Part shown: piece by piece, positions 1-13,800 of the stretch
Layout of the letters: the number at the start of each line of letters is the position of its first letter
Numbering within the stretch: position 1 is the stretch's first letter
Source of the DNA: Philhelius pedissequus
Lineage: Eukaryota > Arthropoda > Insecta > Diptera > Syrphidae
Length of the DNA: 64,000 nucleotides
Direction: 5' to 3'
NCBI GenBank assembly: GCA_910595825.1
Contig: OU343162.1
Span: forward strand, 13,606,604-13,670,603
The notes under the pieces: model-generated
Database searches by the model: none
What the model saw: only the letters and a program-made list of their open reading frames with translations
What the model was told of the DNA's origin: nothing
Made by a program: the position numbers and the translations under genes

Positions 1-504
1 GGCATTGCCAAGACCAAATATCATCGTCTTTTAAGTTGAGTGTTTTTGTTTTAAAATGTCTTAATTAGTTAGTATTTTTTTTAACTTAAAAAATTATGAA
101 TAAAGTAGTAAATTAGATTTTTTACTAAAAATATGGACTTAAATAAATAAACATTTTATTGAACTAAGACCAGAATATAATATTTTTGACTTGCAATAAT
201 TATAGAAGGGACCCACATTTATTTTCCGTGAAAACCCATTACTCTCAGAAAAGTATCAGTTAGCATTAGTAAAAAAATTAAGAACTAATCAGGTTGTGTT
301 TTTCAGCACAGATGATTATGATAGAGATACAGTGTTGAATCAACACAAGTTGCTTGAAAAATCGACAAGAAACCTTGTAAGCGCTGTCTTAAATAAGAAA
401 TCCTGTTAAATCAACATGACAATCTAGAACAATTAACTAGCACTTTCTCATGTTACTTACATGAATAGGAAAAATTAACCTGTGTGTGTTGTAGTTATAG
501 GTTT

Positions 505-2890
505 TTTACTTGCGATATAGGGCAAGTTTTGAATTTGAAAAATAATCGAACTCGAGATTTTAATCAAACTTGACATTACGATGATGGAGAATACTATAAA
601 AGTGTTTCCCGCAATTCCGCCTGTCTGTCTGCTTGTAGAACGATATACAGCCTGAACGGCTGCAGCGATTTTCTTCAAACTTGGTACTTAAGCGTTTAAG
701 GTGATTGTCTCAAATAGATTCTTGAATCGTTTTTTTTTAGCCCCAAAATTAACGGTAGGTACTTTCCATATTTTTTTTAAATAATTTAAACTATATGACT
801 GTAAGACCTAAGGCCTTTTAAGTGCCACCTGAATTGCACGGCACTAGTTAAAATAAATAGATAAATAGGAAAGATTTTTTTTTTGTTGGTACATTGGATT
901 TGAGAATTAGGTTATTTACCATCTCATTTTAACCGACTGGCGGCATCCAACGTCTTAGTTAGCACTGAAGAACTATATCCACTGCGCCATTGCCAGTTTT
1001 TTTCTCGAAAACGGCTCTAACGATTTTGATTAAAAAAAATTGTGTGCACTACTTTATATATATAGGTAGTCTACATTTTGGTCAAAATGTTTTTTTACAT
1101 ATTTTGTTATTACCGGTACCTGCCATACAACCAATTTTTTGACTTCGACTTTCTCATAAACGGCTCGGCGGATTTCGATCAAAATTCTTCGAATTCTAAG
1201 CAATACTGCATACCAACATTTTCGAAAAATATTTTTTTCGATTTTTGAAATAAAAAAATATTTTTTTTTGTTTGAAAATTCAATATTTCAAAAAACGGGT
1301 GGACAATTTTTTTTTTGAAATTCAGTTTTTAAATTTATACATATTATTAAATACCTAAACATTTTTTTTTAAATTATGCGCGCACTCAAGGGGTTATGAA
1401 TACCCTTAAAATGCTTATACACAGGATTAGAGAGGAGATACCGATGTACATTGGTTTTAAATGCCTGATTATCGCAATGGGAGGAAAAAATTCGGTCAGG
1501 TAAAGCATTCCACATTCGTGTTGTGCGGCTAAAGAAACAATCTTTATATTTGACAGTACGTCCGAAGTTGGGCTCAAGGGTAAACTGATGGGCTTTCCTA
1601 GAAGCGCGAGTGTTAGTTTAAGGGGAGGAATGCAACTGGCTATTTCACTAGAACACTGTCTATTATAATACCGATAAAATAATGAAAGGCATGAAACATT
1701 GCGACGGTGCGAGAGAGGATCAATTGTTTTAGTTATTGTTTCATCACCTATCATTTTTAAAGCTCTTTTTCGGATTGTGTCCAGGAGACTTAAGTGCTTT
1801 ATGGGAGCACCTGCCCAAATATGACAATTGTACTCAAGCTTTGGACGAATGAAGGCTTTATAGATTACAGCCAGATCAGAAGGGGAGAAATATTTCTTGC
1901 ATCGTCTCAGAAAACCCAATCATCTTGCAGCATTTTTGGCGACGTCGAATATGTGTTCATTCCACAAAAGGTGGTCAGTGATGCACATACCGAGAACTGA
2001 AAGTTGTTCGGTTTCCTCGATTCAAGCGCCGCTATTGGACAACGGCATTGGGGGAGGTTCCCGCTTTAACGACAAAAGACAGCATTGGGTTTTTGAAGCA
2101 TTAAATTCTACGCGGTTTTTTATTCCCCATTGGACAATGCTGTCTAGATCAGAATTTAATGAGCTAATCATACGCTGCCGTTCAAGTTCCACATCCGAAG
2201 GACATGGATGAGAATCTAAAAACGTGTATGAAAAGCTGAGGGTACTGTCGTCAGCAAAACAGTATATTGGATAAGAAGTTTCAGACAAGAGATCATTGAT
2301 GAAAATGAGAAAGAGAGTCTGAGACAGAACGGAGCCCTGGGGCACACCAGCATTTATTTTATGAATATCAGACTTGAAACCGTCCAATACAACTTGTATT
2401 GAGCGATCCGAAAGGTAATTTCTAATCCAACGAAGAAGAGATTCTTCGATACCAAATGCAAGCATTTTCGATAAGAGAGCCTGATGCTAAACTCCATCAA
2501 ATGCTTTTGAAATATCAAGCGCAATAATCTTACTTTCTCCAAAACGAAATAAAGATTTGTGCCACTGTTCGGTGAGATATACCATCAGATCACCAGTAGA
2601 CCTATTGCTACGAAAGCCATACTGTCGGTCATTAAAAAATTAAGAAGCTTTCGACCTTCAAGATATTTCTTAAGCTGATAGTTAATCAGCGTTTCCATGA
2701 CCTTGGAAAGAAGGGACGTATGTGCAATTGGACGGTAGTTAGAGTGTGAAGAAGTTTCGCCTTTTTTAGGAACATTAAAAATTAATTAAAAAAGACTAAA
2801 CAAAATATTGAGCTGTTTCTACTAAAAATCATGTGCTTAAGATGTGATCGAACATATGAGTAAGTATGTGCGATCCGTTCGTTCATTTTG
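505..2890 (-). repeat. Dispersed repeat family DR1, copy a, split by a LINE fragment
   Basis: Non-coding repeat seen four times in the window (here, 34.56-35.91 kb, 42.19-42.99 kb and 57.89-58.64 kb). One end carries the motif ACTTGCGATATAGGGCAAG, then a CTGTCTGTCTG stretch, then an AT-rich body; the other end carries a motif like TGTGATCGAACATA followed by GTGCGATCC. In this copy the first part occupies about 505-1379 and the last part about 2776-2890; the LINE fragment at 1380-2775 sits between them, so the LINE inserted into an older repeat copy. No open reading frame survives in the repeat parts. Its class is unknown. Confidence 0.6.
1380..2775 (-). mobile_element. 5'-truncated non-LTR retrotransposon (LINE), RT domain and 3' end
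   Basis: Read on the minus strand, this shows the second half of a LINE ORF2. A SNYRPI-like RT motif lies near 2730, GVPQGSVL near 2340, a FADDST active-site motif near 2260, and the post-RT segment with SPSDLAVIYKAF and RPKLEY motifs at 1919-1740. Stops and frameshifts break it into pieces (2022-2465, 1386-1919), so it is dead. The endonuclease and ORF1 are missing, which is usual 5' truncation. The 3' end (minus strand) reads AAGGGTATTCATAACCCCTT, then a GAGTGCGCGC-like stretch and an A-run; this tail matches the end of the SINE at 53306-53763. Jockey/CR1-like by general appearance; the clade is not settled. Confidence 0.85.
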
Positions 2891-3187
2891 TTATCATTTT
2901 GTAACCAACTCAGGCGCAGGGCTATAACATCACATGGCATTTAGTCAATGCTGAAGAATCAGAGTCTACCCGATCCGATTGCAAATTGGTATTCTATTAA
3001 AACACTTATAACGGGTCCGCCATCTAACGTTTTTTTTTTAACTAGTGTTTATTTCGTGAATGGTAATACTTAGCTCATGTCTGATTTGACAGATAATTAG
3101 TTTTATCCTTCCGCTGAACGAATATGGTTGTGTATACGCTTAAACAACGCTCGCTAAGTGGGTTTGCGATCGACTTAGAGAAGATGC

Positions 3188-3540
3188 CGATTTTGCCAAA
3201 AAATCATCTTTTCAGATAAAGCTCATTTTGATCTTGGCGGGTATGTAAACAAGCAAAATTGTCGCATTTGGGGCACAGAAAACCCGCACGCATACATTGA
3301 AAAGCCGATACACCCAAAACGAGTCACTGTTTGGTGCGGATTTTGGTCCAGAGGCATAATTCGAAAATGAGCAATGAGTGGCCGTTACAGTCAATGGCGA
3401 TCGTTATAGGGCCATGTTGAACGAATTTTTGTTCACAAAAATTGGAGAGGAGGATATTTGCAATATTTGGTTTCAACAGGACGGCGCAACGTGCCACACT
3501 GCCGAAGCTACACTTGATGTTTTGCGCCCATTTTAGTATA
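3188..3540 (+). mobile_element. Degraded mariner-like transposase fragment
   Basis: Plus-strand reading frames show mariner transposase motifs in order: an IIFSDKAHF-like block with the first catalytic Asp (about 3200), GGYVNKQNCRIWG (3237-3275), HPKRVTVWCGFW (3310-3345) and FQQDGATCHTA (3473-3505) with the second Asp. Stops and a frameshift near 3370 interrupt it. The N-terminal DNA-binding part and the C-terminal third, including the third Asp, are absent. It resembles the family at 28.8 and 40.4 kb more than the one at 27.0 kb. Confidence 0.7.
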
Positions 3541-6500
3541 TGATATAAAAATTCCAAGTTATTTGAACTAAAACTGCGACCCAGTTAAACAAATTATTTA
3601 TTTATTTTCAAAAACAGAATAAAAAATAATAATTAGTTTTAAGGTTTTTCTAAACTTTGTGTGTATTATATTCCTAAACTTATCAATAAAAAATAATTGT
3701 GAGCGCATATTACGAGTAATACATTCAATTACGCACAATTTTTTCCGAAACCACCAAGGTAAACAAAAAAAAACAATCTCTTTGATTGTTTTTAACAAAA
3801 TAACGTGACCTATCAGTTCGAGGAGCACATGACACCTATTACCGACTTTAAAAAAAAAACAACAACTACTGACAGACAGACATGTTAATACACCACCATT
3901 TCATGCCATTAAATAAAAATGACGCCGCAATTTACAACAGTTAGTTTATTGTTTGTTTTGATAACTTTGTCAGTTTAACTCATGTCGATTTTGAAATTGA
4001 GATGAATTTCTCGTATCGCATTTCTTTTATAAAACTGTGCCACCGAAAAATAAAAACCATTAATTTATTTGTAATTACCGACATGTCTTGTCCCCACTTC
4101 GTCGGCGTTATTCGCCATCCATCGGCTGCCTGTCGTCACTCATATTTACTTGCGATATCGTTCGCCATTCTCCATCGATTAGTTGATATTGCTTAATGAA
4201 GTGAATAGTATTTCAATGTTTTGATGGTAGTATACGAGTGTATGGTGTCTATAACGCCATATCCAGTGTCAACACAGACAAAAAAAACGGCTAATACTTA
4301 ATTCAGACCGGGGAAACCTGACGACTATAAACTCTGCGCCTTCTACTTCCATTTGTGCCAGTTTCAGCTTTTTGTTTATTAATCTTTTTTTTCTCTCTGG
4401 GTTGTGTAAATAGATAATCACCATCAACTGCACAGATACATCAGGTTAAAATCCAATTACAGATGACCGCAAGGGTTGCGTAACTCATCACCTATGTAGG
4501 TGCTTAGACTAGGAGGGTTTCTATATAGAATTCTTAAATACAAACATCATTTATCCGAATGTTTTTTTTTTTTATTTTTTTAATGGCAACTTTTGGTTCA
4601 TTGGAAAAAATTAACTAACTTGCTAAATAGTTTTGAAAACAACTAATTGCTTGAGGTTCAATTTATTAAAGGTGTTCGATTTCCGTCACATTATCATTAT
4701 CACAAGTGGCAAGCTTTTAAGTTTACAAAATAATATGTGGTCATCGTAGTGGTTTTGATTTATCTTTAGACGAAGTTCAAGGTTTTTGCGTTAAGCATTA
4801 TTAGTGTTGAAATGCTGTTATGTACATAATGTAGTATTTTCTAATTTCTTGACTTATTTTTGTAAATAATTATGCATTTTCATAGAAATAAAGTCAAATG
4901 AAATCTTGAGTTTCATTGTCTTCTTACCTCGGCATCGTTTTAATTAGTGATGTGCATAATCGAATGATTTCAATAATCGAGATATTTATAATCGAGTGAT
5001 CAAAATAATCGAAAGATCATTCGAATTATGAAAGAGTAAGACAATTGGAATAGGTTACCAAATATTTCGTTTGAATTTATAAAGGTAACGAAAAGGAACA
5101 ATGTTAACTACTCATATGACAATATATAATTAATCCCTAAAATTTGGAGTTTGTGATCTTTCCTTTCCTAAATAAAGAAATAAAATAAATAAAAATAAAG
5201 AAATAAAAAAACAATCAAGAACACAAATTAGATCATTCTAAATTCTTTTCTTCTTTGCCAAATTAAAAGTTTTTATAGCGGTAAACAAAGAGAGGCAAAA
5301 ATGTCTGAACAAATGCATACGTATTTCTCAAATCCCCCATTGTTCATGAGTACAACCAACTCTGATATTCTTTTTATTATTTTCCCTTTTTAACAAAATT
5401 AAATCATTCGATTCTTCCATTTTCATTCGGACATTTCATACAACAAAAAATCTCAGATATACTACCTAACTATATCTCGATTGATCAATTCACATTTAAC
5501 AAATAGTATTCGAGAACCAAGTGATTACTATTACTATTACTAATACATTCGAATGATAAATGCTACAGATACACAAAGTCATTAATTACAATGCGATTCT
5601 ATGAGTAAATAACAATAAACACTAGACTAGGTATTCCATTCACCCATAACAATTCCGCTTGGCCCTTGCACTTGTCTATTGCATTTGCATTACGCCTAGG
5701 CTTTAGATAGTAATATACTAATGATGAATGACAATCCTTCGAATGATTTCAGAAGAAGTATCAAGATGTTTGGAATTTAATTTGAATGCACACATCATGG
5801 ATATTTGAATTTTCTCCAAATTTGGAATTACATAAATTCGCATTTTAACAGTGTTGGCGTTTTCATGCTTGCGTCAAATTTTTTTAAAATAATTTAATAA
5901 AAAACTTGTGCAAGATGTTTTTTTTCTTAACCCAATACTAATTTTTTATGAACAAAACACATACAGGTTATTAGTTATGTGTATTTAATCGATTGAATAT
6001 GTTAATTCTGGCATTTGTTTCCAAAACAACTCAACATGGATGGATCTGATGACCCACCACATTCGGATTTAATGAACTGTCCACATGAGAGAGATCTACG
6101 AATTAAGGAGGCTTTACATGGATCTGCATCTGCAGACACGAAGAAAAGTAGAGCGGGACCATAATGTAACTAAAACAAACATAAAAGTAAGACAAGGTTC
6201 ACACTAATAACTTACTCGAACTCTGCTATAACTTTCTTGACACGTCTCACAATCACATGTTCTTAGCATTCAGGTATGTAGTTTTGAGAAGATAATTTTC
6301 ACTATTTTCGTTGTTCAGATTGCAATTCGCGACCACCAATTTGTTTTCTGCATTTTCATTATCTAAATACTAATGTAAACTATATTTCCACCATGTTGTT
6401 TAGAATATTTGAAGAGTTTAGGTTTATTAATTGTTTTAAAATTCATTTATCGATTCATTCGTCCTGATGTGAATACTTTCATAGTTCCATAGTTTTTCTG

Positions 6501-7090
6501 TGGCATAAAAATGACAGTTTGCAATCTAACAATTAGTTTGACAGATATCTCTGTCTAAATTTAGTTCAGAGCTGACACAATTAATTTATGTCGAATACCT
6601 AATAACCATTTCAAATCCATTTCAGATCGGTTTTTGTTTTGTTGTAAGGAACTTGTAAAAAATAGTGTGTACATAAAGTCGATGAAATCTTTTTAAAAAC
6701 GCAATTTTTGTTTTGACAGCATAAGATCGATTTTGTTTAGAAATAATTCGTTTGTGTTCCGAAAAAAATTTAATATTTGGTTGTAGGGAATTCCACATTA
6801 ATAAAAGTTTTGACAGAAAAATGTAAAATGCAAGACATATACGGAAATGCCAATTTATAACAGTTGTCTGTCATTAAAACTTGTAAATATTAACTGCTCT
6901 GGCGCGCTGCGCTGGAAGTCTACTCACTGAAAAGCAACTATAAGTTCCGGAAGTCTCTGTATACCTTAACACTATATAATATACAATGAAGCATACTAAA
7001 GATTATTGCCAAAACTCTAAAAGTCAAATAAAGCCTGTCAATTAATCTGCAATTATGACATTACAATAAATTTATAATTCAACTCTGTTT
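3541..7090. other. Gene-free stretch with no recognisable feature
   Basis: AT-rich sequence with only short chance reading frames (for example 4002-4196, 64 codons, no recognisable motif). At 4958-5035 there is a cluster of ATCGA/TCGAT-type words, several in inverted orientation, which may be a MITE end but has no convincing partner. A half copy of the 14.9-kb MITE end (CAATTTATAACAGTT) lies near 6850. Confidence 0.4.
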
Positions 7091-7153
7091 TTGATATTTG
7101 CTCATTCTTTTCTTACTTTACGTTTATTTTTATTTTTTATTCTCTTTTACTCA

Positions 7154-7385
7154 AGGAAAACCTCCTTCAATAAGTCAGTCCAGTCCACTTACCTATCAAC
7201 CCCAAATGCATCATCACTATCGTCGTAAGAGGCTTAAAGGTCCGGCGGCCACAGCTGATGACAAATTAAGCAAACGTCAACATTTCGTGTTGACCGTTCT
7301 ATATTGTTTGGTTGTCGAGGTGTACACATATTTTCTTCTATTTTACAACCACCTGAAGAAGCTAAGAAGTGGGAGTGAATTATAA
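7154..7385 (+). CDS. Possible orphan coding exon (unrecognised, basic then hydrophobic)
   Basis: A pyrimidine-rich tract ending in AG at about 7155 precedes an open stretch that is visibly more GC-rich than its surroundings. The frame encodes a Pro/Ser/Gln/His-rich start, a basic patch (HHYRRKRLKGPAA), then a hydrophobic stretch (about residues 60-85 of the longest frame) and stops at 7383-7385. A GT follows GTCGAG at about 7319, so it could also be an internal exon ending there. I do not recognise the protein. It could be a terminal exon of a plus-strand gene lying to the left, an alternative first exon of the Nostrin gene at 10.8 kb, or chance. Confidence 0.25.
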
Positions 7386-7938
7386 TCGGATTCCGCGTTT
7401 TTTGTTTTCGTTTGGCTTGTATATTTTTTTTCGGGCCTACAATGCTTTGACATCTGTCAGAGTTTGTTTAGCTCCTGTCAGGTGGGTGGTAAAAAGATAT
7501 ATATATAGGTGAGTTGAAGTGTACGGACACACTACTGCATGATGATTTTAAAGTTTGTTTTATTTTTTCTCGAGGGTAAGGCATGTAGCATGTAGGCATG
7601 TTTAAATTGAATTGATTTATTGTGGTAGGTTATACCTAGTTTGCATTTAAAATTCTTCATGAAAAGTCTATTACGATTGTTTGTGCTGTCCGGCACTTTC
7701 AATTTCAATATTATTGCGTGTGTGTGTGTGTGCAGCTTTTTTTCTTATTTTTACCATTTTTGTTTTTTATAGGTCATCGGTTGTATAGGTGTAAATTTGT
7801 CTTAAGGGATGTGTGGGTTGGTGTAGCTAACAAGGTAAATGTAGCTGCACTGAAAAATATTTTGTTTTGTTTTTTGACTTAGGTTAGGTACACTTAACCA
7901 CAATTTTCATTTGAGATGAATCAATAATCATTAGGAGT

Positions 7939-8700
7939 TACTGCGTTTCCACCGAACTTTAATCTCTTGTAGATTTACTAATCTCAAAAGTGTTACTTTG
8001 ACAGCACTTTTCAAAATGCATCATATATCGTTTCATTTTCTCTTATGATGTAGAAGTGAGACATGCAGCTTCATCTGTTTCAACCGAAGAGAAAACTTTA
8101 CTTTACCGATGAATGTGTTCATATCGATATGGAAATAGGGTAGTTCCATTGAAGATTTAAATGAGATTTATTTTAAAGCTTCATCTGAGAAGATTAAAAT
8201 GTGTATGGTAAATCCATTTGTAGGAGATTTATAGCCTTTACAAAACACGGTTTTCGCGAAATTATCGGTTTTGGCTGAAAATCTAAAGCAAAACCACAAG
8301 TTTTCCCATACATTTTTGATAAACCACTCGCTTTGATAAACTACAAGTTTTAAATAAAACCTGTAGAAAACATGTTGGATTTGCAAGATGAACTAAACAA
8401 ACACACCTTGTGAAACATTCAGTGCTCAATTAATCGTCACATAAATAGTTGACGGGTTGATGCCAGGAAAAACGAAAAAAAACAGTTGTCTGAGGTAATT
8501 TCAATTTCATTTCACAACGTATTTCTTGTTGTCTGTGGTGCCAAAATAATTGAAATGTCAAACGAAAACTTGTAAATATTCAGTGTGAACGGTTTTCTAG
8601 TTTTCGTAAACTTGTAGCTGAAAACCCGGTTTTGGATTTGGTGTGAAAAGCCTATTAGCAAAATCTACTTAAATCTCGGTTTAGTGGTGGAAACGTAGTA
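7939..8700. mobile_element. MITE with TACTGCGTTTCCACC-type terminal inverted repeats
   Basis: The left end TACTGCGTTTCCACC (7939) is mirrored at the right by GGTGGAAACGTAGTA (ending 8700), and the subterminal sequences also pair partly (an AATCTCTTGTAGATTTA-type word near 7965 and AAATCTACTTAAATCT near 8660). There is no coding capacity. Related ends occur at 17668 (TACTACGTTTTCACC) and 22470 in the Nostrin intron. Outermost TA dinucleotides would fit a TA target duplication. Confidence 0.6.
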
Positions 8701-8799
8701 TTTGTTTAAATTGAAGATTTTGCCATTTCGAATATTTGAAATAATGAGATTCTGTCAGAAAACAGATACTCAACGAATTTAAATATTTAAGTAAACTTT

Positions 8800-9855
8800 G
8801 TATGGAGCTGTCAGTGACATGTCAAATCGACACTTTTATGTCTATGTAATTCTAAATTTAAAAAAGCATGTTAACAAACAAATATATTTTCCTAAAATTA
8901 AAAAAAAAATGAACATCTTGCGGAGAGAGGTAGACGAACATTTTCATAATACGAGGAACCCTAAGTCCGCTGACAAATCCAAAATACCACTGCCATGCAT
9001 TTGGAAGAATTCTTTATTCTAGAACAGAATGAGTGCTATAAGAAAATACGTGAGTTTTAAAATAGTGTCAAGCTATTTCGGGGATATACGTAACAAAGCA
9101 TTTCATGTCGCAAAATTTTAAACAGCCTGATGTTAAGGGCTAAGCATGATTCTACTTAACAGTTTGCTAATACTAAAGCACTTAACTAATATTTTCTTAA
9201 TTTTAAACATACTATAACTAGAACCATACTAAGACTATTTTCTTAATAAACTAAATAAAATAAACTAAACACGCCTAAGATTGTGCAAAAATGTAAGCGA
9301 ACATAACTTTAACACGTTTATAAATGTCAAAGTACGAGTACCATGTGGATTTAGTACGATACTAAACAATAAAGTAGCCATTTTGTGATTTTAACTTTAG
9401 TAAAATGTTAAGAAAATAGTACGATACTAAACCGGTTTAAAACTAGCAAAATCCTTTTTTTAGCCCAGTATCATACTAAAAATGATTTAACACATTACTA
9501 AATCGTTTAAAATCTTGCGCCAATATTATTTACTTAAATCGCGTCCTGCAAAGTCTCGTCCCATTTAATTGGGGAACGGTCTTATAATTTCAAAATACTT
9601 ACACTGAATCATGTCCCGCTCTTGTCTCATTTTTTTGCGCATTGTGAATCACTCTTTTGGTAAAACTCGTTCCGATTTCGGAGATTTTACTTGGGTAAAT
9701 CGGTGAGATTTAATCTATGAGTTAGAATCGGTGAATTAAAATTGCTAACCACGGATCAAATCTTTAACCAACATTAAACCACACTTAACTCCTTGAAATC
9801 TGTGAACTAAAATTGCTGAACCACCCATTATTGTCTTATTGAACCACCTCGTTGT
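8800..9855 (+). repeat. Dispersed repeat shared with 39.75-41.83 kb
   Basis: Blocks here reappear in the same orientation further right: GAGCTGTCAGTGACATGTCA at 8803 and 39750, CCTAAGTCCGCTGA at 8960 and 41319, AACAAAGCATTTCATGTCG at 9092 and 41466, and the GTGAATC/CACGGATCAA-rich tail at 9600-9780 and 41610-41830. Both copies are interrupted by the MITE described at 9104-9522, in opposite orientation and at different points. Non-coding, class unknown. Confidence 0.5.
9104..9522 (+). mobile_element. MITE with GCGCAAGATTTTAAAC-type inverted ends
   Basis: The left end CGCAAAATTTTAAACAG (9104) is mirrored by CGTTTAAAATCTTGCGCC at the right (ending 9522). A reverse-orientation copy spans about 39990-41163, where it is itself split by a mariner. 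It contains many TACTAA/AGTACGATACTAA-type words and no reading frame. Confidence 0.55.
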
Positions 9856-10836
9856 TTTCCAAGAAATTGAAATATGCTGTAGCTGACATAGAATAATGAA
9901 AGAAATAAACCGTTTCAAAATTGGGTGGGTTCGAAAAATATAATTTTTCAAAAAAATAATGAAACGTCTTATATATGAACATTTTTAGAAAATTTAGTTT
10001 GAATTAGAAAATGATTTTAAAAGTATTTAAATGACAAAATTTTAAACACATAAACGCTCCAATAAACAAAACGCTACCATTTAAAAACTACTTACTACAC
10101 TTTTTCTTGTAAGCTTGGTCCAAATTCTGCAAGCTCAAGTTTTCCTTATGTACATAAAAAAGCGGGTACACATACATACATATCCGCAAGAGTGAGATTC
10201 AATTTTTTGACAGATAACGTGACTGTGAATTAATTTTAATCACGGAATGCATTCTTTTCGTTCATCATATTCACCTCGGTAATCTAATTCAATATCACAA
10301 TGACAAGATTGACAGTAATGCACATTGCAAAGATCAATAATATTCCAGATAAATCACTCATGAAAAATCACTGTAAGACCATTCACCTCGTGACATAGAG
10401 TATATATTATTCCATCTAAGACACATATTTGCCAACTTTCAATCAAACTTTCCTGTAATGAGCTAGGTAAATGGACTATACCTGCGAATGAAGCGTATGT
10501 TAGAGACTGTTTTTCAAGACTTTATAGTTTTTGTATAGAAGCACCAAGCTATGGCGAGAAAAATATATTGATATTATTTTTAGACTCAGACTGGCTCCGT
10601 AATTTTTATGACCCAGGCTCCAGTTTGCTCTTGATTTCCCCCATTGAATATGCAATTGTACCATATATTGCATTTCTGCAACCAGTCTTTATAAATACTT
10701 ATGAATTGTTTGCTTATTTAACAGTAATGAATCAATAACACAAGTGTTTTATTTGTTGACACTTCAATTTCATCAACTCCTTTCACTTACGTTCCACAGT
10801 TGTCAATACTTTTGATTCATTATCATAATTTTCATC
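9856..10836. other. Upstream region of the Nostrin gene, no clear element
   Basis: AT-rich sequence before the Nostrin start codon. I see no TATA box at a convincing distance and no conserved motif, so the promoter and any non-coding first exon cannot be placed. Confidence 0.4.
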
Positions 10837-13800
10837 ATGAACAAATTACGGTCTGGCAAGTATAAAACCAATCCGGATGGCAGCAGCAGTGGTCTCTTTA
10901 CCAAGATCACCAAGCGTTATTCAACGCTCAGCAACAAAATCATAAAAAGACAATCGCCTGGCCGATCAGGAGTATCACCAACAAAAGTTATATCGGGCAG
11001 CTATAACATGACTGGTTCAAATTCGGAAGATCATCGCTTGGAAATAGGTGAACCAGTTCTAATATCGACGACAACGATCAATGCTGATCATTTGGAAGAC
11101 ATGAGCGGCCGTTATAAGACTCTTCCTATCAACGATACAAATCCAGGTTCTTCGAGTAGCGAGAATGAGGTATTTGTTGATGCAGTCGATTGCATTTCAA
11201 CATTGCCAGATATAAAATTTGAATTCCAAGAAAGATCACCGATCACAACTGGAAAAGAATCATCACCCGAAATCAATGATACAACTGTTTCTTCAAAGGA
11301 TTCAAACGTAGTTCAAATGGACAGTTATTATGAAACTCCAAAATCAAGAAAAGTTTTGAAGAAAAATCACTCGAAATCTGTACAAAGTCTTCATCGATCA
11401 GAAATCAAAGTCTTCCTTCAGAAAGCACCATCGTTGGAAATAAATAAGAACATTATGATAGCCCATATAGGATCATTAGATGAATCTAATGAGGAGAACA
11501 AAGAAAATGCCAGACCAATTTTGAGTAAGAGTGAGCCCAATACTCCTCTCAATCCGGACAAAATTCTTTTAACGCCACCTCATCACTACCAAAGTGCTGA
11601 TTCCATCAATATTGCACTTAAGAAAAATCGAAGGAGCACCAACTTTGCCAGTAATATAAGTATCAATCATGGTAGCAAAGATAGCGTAGCCTGTGATAGT
11701 TCTATAGAAAATTTTGACATGAAATCAGTCAGCTGTCAATCTTTGACCGCACAAAATCTTTTCATTTCGATCGATGAACTCAACGAAATAACCCGACAAA
11801 TCAACGAATCTGAGGAGTTTAACAAAGAAATCGACTTTGAATATTGCACTCATCGCGACAATCTCAAGCCCAGCGAGAGGCGCATCACACTAATGAAGAA
11901 TAAGAATTCCCGGCTGATTAATTTCAACCAGAACAAGGAAAAAATCAATAATGCCTGGAGTGGTTTGAAGAACTGGATTGGAGAAGAGAGTGTTAAATTT
12001 AAAGAAGTCGTCCAGAAGCAGGCAGCAACGCAGAGGGTCGGTCAAAATTTCGCGTCGGATTCAAAGGTTTCACCCATCCGTGGAATGCGTGGGGATTCGG
12101 TGGAGAGATATCAAGACTCGGAGTCCATTGCTGCATCTTCATTGTTTCTGCCTCAACTTAGTGTTCTTAATGCGTCAACTGTTATAGGGATAGACAACGA
12201 TGACTTGGAGTCCTCGGTGACAGCTACACCGCATGGAGAGATTTCGCCATTTACGAAGAAATCACGACTCAAAGAGAAATGGGAGGTGAGCGGGGATAAA
12301 GAGGGTTGTGTGTGTGTGGTTTATGTTTTATTTCCTTTTAATATATTCTATTTCAAAAGACTTTCCTAATCTGAATGATTAGCTAATATTCGTCTTTTTC
12401 TTTCTTTCAGGGTCAAAATGGTTTTGAGGAATTGCGCCGATACATCAAACAGGGTGGAGACTTTGGGAAAGAACTTATACTCATACTTCAAGAAAGGTTA
12501 TTATTACATAATTTGAATTTTAAACTGAGATCTCACTAATTTCGTTCCGACAAAATGGAGGAGGAGAATCCAACATTGTTGTTTGCCAGTATTTGATATC
12601 AAAACTAAACCAAACTTAATACGATTAAAGAGTTTGTCCATGTTGAGAAGACATAATCGACCTGGAAGCTAACTGATTTCTTATTGGTCAACTGCCTATT
12701 TTTTTTTGGCAGCTCTCCAATCATTAACCAGAAACTTGACTAGTTTCCAAGTCGACTGAACGTGTCTATTGATGTGGTTTCTGAGATCTCAGTTTTCTGA
12801 ACTAGTCTAATGATATTGAAGTCAACATGTATCTGTCAAACGTCTACAAATGACGGGCGATTTTCGCTATGACGTTTTTGAATTTTAATGTCGTTTTCTA
12901 TTTGTCAACTGAGATTTTGATCCCACATTGCGGATTGAAAAAAGAACGCATTTTTTTGTTTGTAATTGAATGCGTGTGTGTATTTTTTCGTTGTGTTAGA
13001 GTAACAAACAAAACATTTGACGTTTAAGAAAATAAAGCTTTGAGTTGGCGTGTGTTGAAGTGCTTGTTTTATGTACTTGTAAATCTCTCTAAAAATCTCG
13101 ATCTGTGATTTTGATCTCGGATCAACAAAAAATTGGTTAAAAAAACGCAAACAAATCCTAGAGCGATCAATTTTTTTATTGAAAAGAAAACGACATAAAT
13201 AGGTGCAAGAGTTTAAAACTTCTTTTACGTCTTCTTTGTGTTGATTTTTCGAAAACCGTTAGCATTATAACAAAGATTTTAAATTTTCATATGTATTCAT
13301 TTATTTTGACAGAGTCGAATCTGAACAATTATATTCGAAATCACTTTCGAAAATGGCAACAAAACTGAACAAAGCATGTCGAGAATTGCCGGGCAGCATT
13401 GCTGATGCCTGGCGTGGTGTTGCTACCGAAATGGAAAGCCGAAGTGAAATTCACAGACAACTGTCAAGTTCATTGGTAGACGAACTAGTTAAGCCATTAA
13501 AAACTCTAATCGAAAATCACCACAAAACAAGAAAATCAGTAAGTTTTTCGAAATGATAAAAGTTATCTACATTTTACGACTTTTATTTGTATTTTTAGGT
13601 TGAAAATAATGTGGATAAGAGTTCTCGTGTGCTTGCGGAATGGAGAATTAGCGAAGGCAAGGGTAAAAAAACCTCTCATACAGCTGCTCGTGAAAATGAG
13701 AAGCTTCAAGATGGAATGCTGGATGTTCGAATACAAAAGTCACCGTCAATTGCCTTGTTACATCAGGGTTCTAACAAAGTAGCTGCCGAAAAAGAAATCA

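Noticed and set aside
4002..4196. 64-codon plus-strand frame
   Set aside because: No motif and not supported by base composition; length is within chance expectation.
7718..7732. TG microsatellite as a regulatory element
   Set aside because: Only seven TG units; common simple sequence with no further support.
12286..12369. Exon 1 of Nostrin extending to the stop at 12369
   Set aside because: A strong donor (GAG|GTGAGC) at 12286 and a strong acceptor at 12410 lead straight into the F-BAR domain; the read-through end is better seen as retained intron.
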